Source: Oscillatoriales cyanobacterium | GTDB lineage: Bacteria > Cyanobacteriota > Cyanobacteriia > Cyanobacteriales > Microcoleaceae | DNA: 36,537 nt | NCBI GenBank assembly: GCA_004293365.1 | Contig: RDYN01000064.1 | Coordinates: 1 to 36,537 of the forward strand | Reading direction: 5' to 3' | Part shown: positions 32,500-36,537 of the stretch, piece by piece | Numbering within the stretch: the first letter of the stretch is position 1 | Layout of the letters: each line of letters begins with the position of its first letter | Made by a program: the position numbers and the translations under genes | The notes under the pieces: generated by a model | Databases searched by the model: none | Seen by the model: the letters and a program-made list of their open reading frames with translations, nothing else | What the model was told of the DNA's origin: nothing

Positions 32500-32631
32500 C
32501 TATCTACGCCCAGCTTTCCTGAGAATCGGCGCGCGAATATTCATTTGACGCTGACTTGGACTAAAAGCATTAGTAGGTGGTCTGTTAGTTTCACCACCTG
32601 TTACCAAAAACGGAGTATTTATTACTGCCAT
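32500..32631 (-). pseudogene. 43-codon copy of the lipase 5' end, copy C
   Basis: It reads MAVINTPFLVTGGETNRPPT and ends NIRAPILRKAGRR-stop, differing from copy B by a few bases only. No full lipase or PEP-CTERM gene lies further upstream, so it marks the outer edge of the amplified block. Confidence 0.65.
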
Positions 32632-32659
32632 TGTCTATTTTTCTCAAGTTAGTCATCCT

Positions 32660-32719
32660 AGGGTGCGTCAGAAACGAGATTTTTGAGTGGGATTGAGGAT
32701 TTTTCTGACGCACCCTACC
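32660..32719. repeat. Inverted repeat GGGTGCGTCAGAAA type
   Basis: AGGGTGCGTCAGAAA pairs with TTTCTGACGCACCCT across about 30 bp. It is a further member of the dispersed GGGTGCGTC palindrome class and lies just 3' of the glycosyltransferase gene (minus strand), where it could serve as a terminator. Confidence 0.6.
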
Positions 32720-32734
32720 GAATGTTACCGAATA

Positions 32735-33940
32735 CTAAACATCGCGTTCCGTCCGCACCCATTTGGTTTGCCGCTTCAGGATAAAACCCAGATACAAAGG
32801 GATTTTCCACAGGATGTAAAAAGGAACGGATAAAAGAGTTGCGCCGGAAATGTCGGCACGCCCGAATTTTGCCCAAGCGCTGACAATTGAAATTAAAATT
32901 AGCAGTCCTTGTACTCCCAACAAGACAGCGGGAATCGGGGATGATCCAATAATTGTTGCTAGTATGGATGCTGCAAAAGCGGCTAGCCAGATAGCAACTA
33001 AAAGCGATAGGGGAGGGACGGATAAGTCGAGGGCGATCGCCATTAAGTCAAAACGCTGTTGCTCGACGGAGGCTGTCGCCAGCCTGGGAGTTTGAGTTAG
33101 CAAGGTTTGTAAGTGTCCGTGTTCCCATCTGGTTCTTTGAGTTTTAGCTACTTGTTCCTGCTGCGGCAAACATCCGGTGACTCGGGCTTCGGGGCAGAAT
33201 ACCGTTGGATGTCCGGCGATCGCCAAATCCAAACTCATTTGCATATCTTCGACGATATTGCTGCTGGCTAAGGGAACATCTCGAAGGATTAACCAGGGAA
33301 AAGCCATGCCCGTACCTGTTAGCAATGACGGGAATCCTAACTGTTTTAATCCGCTGGGCCGCACTAAATTTTTTACTAAAAATGCTAAGGCTGAAATCGA
33401 ATCTTTTGGGGTAGGATTGGGCGGCTGTTCCATTAAATATGTGGCTTGGACTGGTCTTTGTTCTGCCATTGCAACGCGGGCTAATTTCTCGATCGCGTCT
33501 GGCTGACAGATGCAGTCGGCATCCACCATGATGACTACTTCTGGGGGGTCTGAGGCGATCGCAGTCAAGCCGAAATCCAGGGCGTATCCCTTCCCCTTGC
33601 GTTCTGTGTCGTGGCGCTCGATCGCACTTGCACCGCTGTTGCGGGCGATTTCTGCCGTGGCGTCGGTGCAGTTGTCAGCAATCACTAACAGGCGGTCTTG
33701 GAGTGTTAGCTGCGGCAATATGGTGGAGATGGTGGCGGCTATTCCTGCTGCTTCGTTGTAGGCGGGAATTAAAACTGCTACTTTGGGGCGGGGTTCTTGA
33801 CTTTCCGCTGTAGTGCCAAAGCTGGACAGGAAAGCTGCACAGCATTCTAGGAATAGAACTGCAACCGGAATTAGAACGATCGAGGCGATCGCCAAGAGTA
33901 CAACATCAACAAATAGGAACCCTAGCTGATTTATTTGCAC
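32735..33940 (-). CDS. Family 2 glycosyltransferase, membrane-bound
   Basis: The GTG at 33940 (AAGG about 9 bases upstream) gives 401 residues. An N-terminal membrane helix (VDVVLLAIASIVLIPVAVLF) precedes the GT2 catalytic fold: VAVLIPAYNEAAGI, LLVIADNCTDATAEI, the D-x-D-like VIMVDADCICQ, NIVEDMQMSLDLA (catalytic ED) and KTQRTRWEHGH (Q-x-x-R-W). Two to three C-terminal helices follow. The motif set is that of processive or polysaccharide-building transferases using nucleotide sugars at the cytoplasmic face. No partner polysaccharide genes are in the window, so the product is unknown. Confidence 0.88.
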   Translation of the reverse strand: MQINQLGFLFVDVVLLAIASIVLIPVAVLFLECCAAFLSSFGTTAESQEPRPKVAVLIPAYNEAAGIAATISTILPQLTLQDRLLVIADNCTDATAEIARNSGASAIERHDTERKGKGYALDFGLTAIASDPPEVVIMVDADCICQPDAIEKLARVAMAEQRPVQATYLMEQPPNPTPKDSISALAFLVKNLVRPSGLKQLGFPSLLTGTGMAFPWLILRDVPLASSNIVEDMQMSLDLAIAGHPTVFCPEARVTGCLPQQEQVAKTQRTRWEHGHLQTLLTQTPRLATASVEQQRFDLMAIALDLSVPPLSLLVAIWLAAFAASILATIIGSSPIPAVLLGVQGLLILISIVSAWAKFGRADISGATLLSVPFYILWKIPLYLGFILKRQTKWVRTERDV

Positions 33941-34170
33941 AATTCTAGTACCTTAATTTAATTTAATTTGCTGCGGTCATTGAGTTGATTTAATCAATTT
34001 GCACCCTGGTCTACTCAGCGAGCAAACCTATTATCTAAGCTATCATAATACCATGTCCTGAAAAATCACCATTATTAGGTGCGATCCTTCGAGCGGACGG
34101 GATATTGTGCAGCGATTCATCTGTATTCATCTGCGTTTATCTGCGTTCATCTGCGGTTAAAATTCTAGAA
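33941..34170. other. Spacer between cobL and the glycosyltransferase
   Basis: No gene is seen. TTCATCTGTATTCATCTGCG and following units (34119-34158) form an imperfect ATCTGCGTT repeat, related to the AGATAAACACAGATAAAGGC run near 4880 on the other strand. Confidence 0.4.
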
Positions 34171-35484
34171 TTAATTCAAATGTCGATCGATCGTCACAAT
34201 CGAAATTGGATTCAGCGCATCAAAACGAGTCAAACTGCCCCCAGACAAAGAACGCGACAACTGCACCTGCACGATGCGGTAACTCCAGTGGGGTTCCCGG
34301 CGCACCCGATCGCCAATCCAGCTCAAAACAGTAGCAATATCCTCAAAAACATCCAAAGCCAGCACAATTGAGCCTCCAGCGAGCAGTCGCAGCGCGCAAA
34401 CGCCCAAAATTTTAGTCAACCCTCCACCGCTGCCACCGATAAAAATCCGGTGCGGCGGACGCAAGCGGTGCAAGATGTCCGGGGCGGTGCCGCGAATCGA
34501 GAACACATTTTGCAACTCAAAACGGCGACAATTGAGTTCGATCGCAGAAGTGCCAGAAACCGTTTGTTCGATCGCGTATACTTCGGACTGCGGAAATAAA
34601 CGAGCAATCTCGATCGACACAGAACCGTTACCAGCACCCACATCCCAGACAACTTGTTGCGGTTGCAGAGCCAATTGTGCCAGCACCAACACCCGCACCT
34701 CCCGTTCCACCGTCAAACCAGGGCGATCGCCGCAACCGATAAAAGCTGCATCGGGAATGCCCAACAACGGCAACTTTCCCAAATCCAAAGCTTCTGTCGG
34801 CGGGGACACGCGCAGCATCACAACCACGCTCAAAACGGCAAAAGACTCTCCCAGCAAAGCTTCCAGAGACCTGCAACCCACGCGCTCTTCGGCGGAACCC
34901 AAATTTTCGCCAACCCAAAACTGGTAGCGTGTCGGCAAATCCAGAGCTTTCACCAAACTTGCGATCGTCGCCGGAGTGCGAGTTTCGTCTGCGAGTACCG
35001 CAATTTTCTCGACACCCAGCTTGAGTTTAGCCGTCAGTTCCTCAAAAAAACGTCCTTGGGAACCGACAAAATGAGCATCTTGCCAAGGGATGTGCAAGCG
35101 GTTAAAAGCCAACTGCACGCAGCTTAAATGGGGATGAAAAGTCAATTTATCCGGCGGCAGTTGGGAAATGAGCAACTTTCCCCAGCCGTGGAACAGCGGG
35201 TCTCCGGCTACTAAAATTACAATGAGCTGAGCAGAGGGGGTGGAGGGGGGCGAAAAAGTCCCTGCATCTGGCTCTGAATTCGCATCTGCGGCCAACCAAC
35301 GCCGAATTTCCAGAATTGCTTCGGTTAAATCTTCCAACGCCCAGCGCTCGCAGGATTGCTGCGGAAAATAGCTCAAATGCCGATCGCTCCCGATGAGCAG
35401 AGCGGCCATTTCTACAACCTGCCGCGCCGAGGAGCTCAGCCCCGCAGCTCCATCTAAACCAATACCAACAACGTGTACAGTCAC
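34171..35484 (-). CDS. cobL: Precorrin-6Y C5,15-methyltransferase (fused CbiE-CbiT)
   Basis: The GTG at 35484 gives MTVHVVGIGLDGAAGLSSSA, about 437 residues, the usual CobL length; a TTG at 35538 would add 18 unusual residues. The N-terminal tetrapyrrole methylase domain (CbiE, about 1-210) has VVGIGLDG, LLIGSDRHL, LIVILVAGDPLFHGWGK and KIAVLADETRTPA. The C-terminal CbiT domain has the SAM-binding WDVGAGNGSVSIEIARL and IFIGGSGGGL. The enzyme methylates C5 and C15 and removes the C12 acetate in cobalamin (or pseudocobalamin) synthesis in the cytoplasm. No other cob/cbi gene is adjacent. Confidence 0.93.
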   Translation of the reverse strand: MTVHVVGIGLDGAAGLSSSARQVVEMAALLIGSDRHLSYFPQQSCERWALEDLTEAILEIRRWLAADANSEPDAGTFSPPSTPSAQLIVILVAGDPLFHGWGKLLISQLPPDKLTFHPHLSCVQLAFNRLHIPWQDAHFVGSQGRFFEELTAKLKLGVEKIAVLADETRTPATIASLVKALDLPTRYQFWVGENLGSAEERVGCRSLEALLGESFAVLSVVVMLRVSPPTEALDLGKLPLLGIPDAAFIGCGDRPGLTVEREVRVLVLAQLALQPQQVVWDVGAGNGSVSIEIARLFPQSEVYAIEQTVSGTSAIELNCRRFELQNVFSIRGTAPDILHRLRPPHRIFIGGSGGGLTKILGVCALRLLAGGSIVLALDVFEDIATVLSWIGDRVRREPHWSYRIVQVQLSRSLSGGSLTRFDALNPISIVTIDRHLN

Positions 35485-35534
35485 TTTTTTAGCTAAAACC
35501 CAAAAGTCAGAATTACTAATTTTTTGTAACGCTC

Positions 35535-36122
35535 TCAATAAATTCCATCGCAGATCCGTCTATCTGCCTCGTTGACACTGATGTTGTTCTTCAAATAATC
35601 ATGCAACCAGTTGCAGCCGCGATCGATGAGTTCCTCGAAGTTCAACGTTTCAGCATTCCAGAGTTCAACCAAGGCATCATCACTTACAGAAGCAATTTGT
35701 TTGCCATCGGGGCTGAAACTGACATCCCAGTAAGAATAGCCATGTCCTTCGATCGTTCTAATCTCTTCACCGGCCGTTACGTTCCAAAGCCGGATTGTAC
35801 CATCCGCGCTTGCAGAAGCAAGAATTTTACCGCCAGGGCTGAAGCTAAGTCTGGTAACTCCAGCAGTATGACCCTTCAGCGTTTTGAGTTCCTCACCGTC
35901 TAAACTCCAAAGCTTAATGGTTTTATCACAACTACTAGAAGCAATACTCTGACCATCTGGGCTAAACCGAACACTGCTCACGTAGCTACCATGTCCTCTG
36001 ATTGTTTTGAGTAGCTGACCTTGAAGATTCCACAGTTTTATTGTGCCGTCTTGATGAGCAGAGGCAAGTGTTTTGCCATCTGGACTGAACCCAACACGAG
36101 GATGATAGTATGGCTCGCTCAA
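35535..36122 (-). pseudogene. 5'-truncated WD40-repeat protein
   Basis: Only four WD40 blades are left (for example VGFSPDGKTLAS..GTIKLWNLQG and RFSPDGQSIAS..KTIKLWSLDG), then the C-terminal DRGCNWLHDYLKNNISVNEAD helix that often ends cyanobacterial WD40 proteins. A closed propeller needs about seven blades. The frame can begin at TTG 36122 and stays open a little further upstream (to a TAA near 36170) with non-WD40 sequence. The N-terminal part was therefore lost by rearrangement. Expression is unknown. Confidence 0.65.
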
Positions 36123-36430
36123 TCCGTATTCTTTATCGAGGTGTACAAGGTAGAGTACGCCTAAATTTTAACTGGCCTCCGATTATCGAGAAGTCTGCAG
36201 TCATAATTACTGCGGCGGAGTGGCGTTTTGATGGGGGGATATTTGGTGCTACTTCCGGTAGACCTAATCTAGGTGAGGCAAATGTGTATGTAACTAATAT
36301 TGGTCCCGACGACCCCGAGGGTGGTTCTGGCGGAGTCGAGTTTCATCTTCATGTTAATTGGGATTCTCCGTTGGATGTCATCGTCACAATCTCTGTTTTG
36401 GAGGATGTTGAAGACTTCGTTACTGCCTAA
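36110..36430 (+). CDS. Small unidentified protein
   Basis: ATG 36110 follows GAGGATGATAGT, which includes a usable ribosome site, and gives 106 residues. The sequence is beta-rich (RVRLNFNW, SAVIITAAEWRFDGG, ANVYVTNIGPDDPEGGSGG, VEFHLHVNWDSPLDVIVTISVLEDVEDF) and looks like a genuine protein. I do not recognise the family. Its first codons overlap the opposite-strand WD40 remnant, so its own 5' end may be a fusion created by the same rearrangement. A terminator hairpin follows. Confidence 0.5.
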   Translation: MARSIRILYRGVQGRVRLNFNWPPIIEKSAVIITAAEWRFDGGIFGATSGRPNLGEANVYVTNIGPDDPEGGSGGVEFHLHVNWDSPLDVIVTISVLEDVEDFVTA

Positions 36431-36440
36431 TACCTAATAC

Positions 36441-36477
36441 AACCCACATTCCGCAGATGTGGGTCGGATTTTTTTAT
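36441..36477 (+). terminator. Terminator after the small unidentified gene
   Basis: ACCCACATTCCGCAGATGTGGGT forms an 8-bp stem followed by CGGATTTTTTTAT, just 13 bp after the stop codon. Confidence 0.75.
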
Positions 36478-36537
36478 CAGTTGTGAAAACTTGGAAGCCA
36501 AACGCTTTTGGGCTGAAATTATGCAGTGTTAGCCTTA

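Overview
The window is chromosomal DNA of a filamentous cyanobacterium, most likely an Oscillatoriales-type genome (Microcoleus, Oscillatoria or Phormidium-like; genus inferred). The support is a chlB gene for light-independent chlorophyll synthesis, a cyanobacterial-type infC, an amiC-murI pair, the octamer GCGATCGC and its GCGATCG/CGATCGC fragments scattered throughout, PEP-CTERM-like proteins, Uma2-family genes, heptamer tandem repeats and many small palindromic repeats.

Layout. 1-2090 is an accessory patch: the tail of a transposase, the tail of a Uma2 gene, a 102-bp MITE, an intact DUF433/DUF5615 toxin-antitoxin-like pair, and an antitoxin-like gene whose VapC-like partner is cut after about 11 codons by a 235-bp inverted-repeat element. 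2092-5589 carries a DUF1963 protein, chlB and a KTSC-domain gene with an in-frame stop. 6204-11717 is one giant signalling protein (Ser/Thr kinase, AAA ATPase, GAF, histidine kinase), followed by an 11-bp-period tandem array. 12087-15110 holds a Uma2 protein, prfC and a DUF4870 membrane protein. 15302-19030 (minus) is a cyclic-nucleotide-binding protein beside a nucleotide-transporter-like membrane protein with HEAT repeats. 19458-21413 has infC and an alpha/beta hydrolase. 21511-22590 contains a decayed TnpB and spacer. 22590-26365 has amiC, murI and a NYN-domain RNase-like gene.

At 26474-26847 there is a tRNA-Asn(GUU) gene split inside its anticodon by a 302-nt group I intron. From 26990 to 32631 (minus) is a tandemly amplified block: three PEP-CTERM-like paralogues, one full RTX-type lipase, and two 43-codon ORFs that are copies of the lipase start. 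An IS701-like element sits exactly at the start codon of one paralogue. 32735-36430 holds a family 2 glycosyltransferase, a fused cobL (cbiE-cbiT), a 5'-truncated WD40 gene and a small unidentified ORF.

How the genes work together. Housekeeping functions (chlorophyll, cobalamin, translation initiation and termination, peptidoglycan) are separated by repeat-rich spacers. The most distinctive items are the intron-split tRNA-Asn and the amplified PEP-CTERM/lipase block, which looks like a secreted or surface module undergoing birth-and-death evolution.
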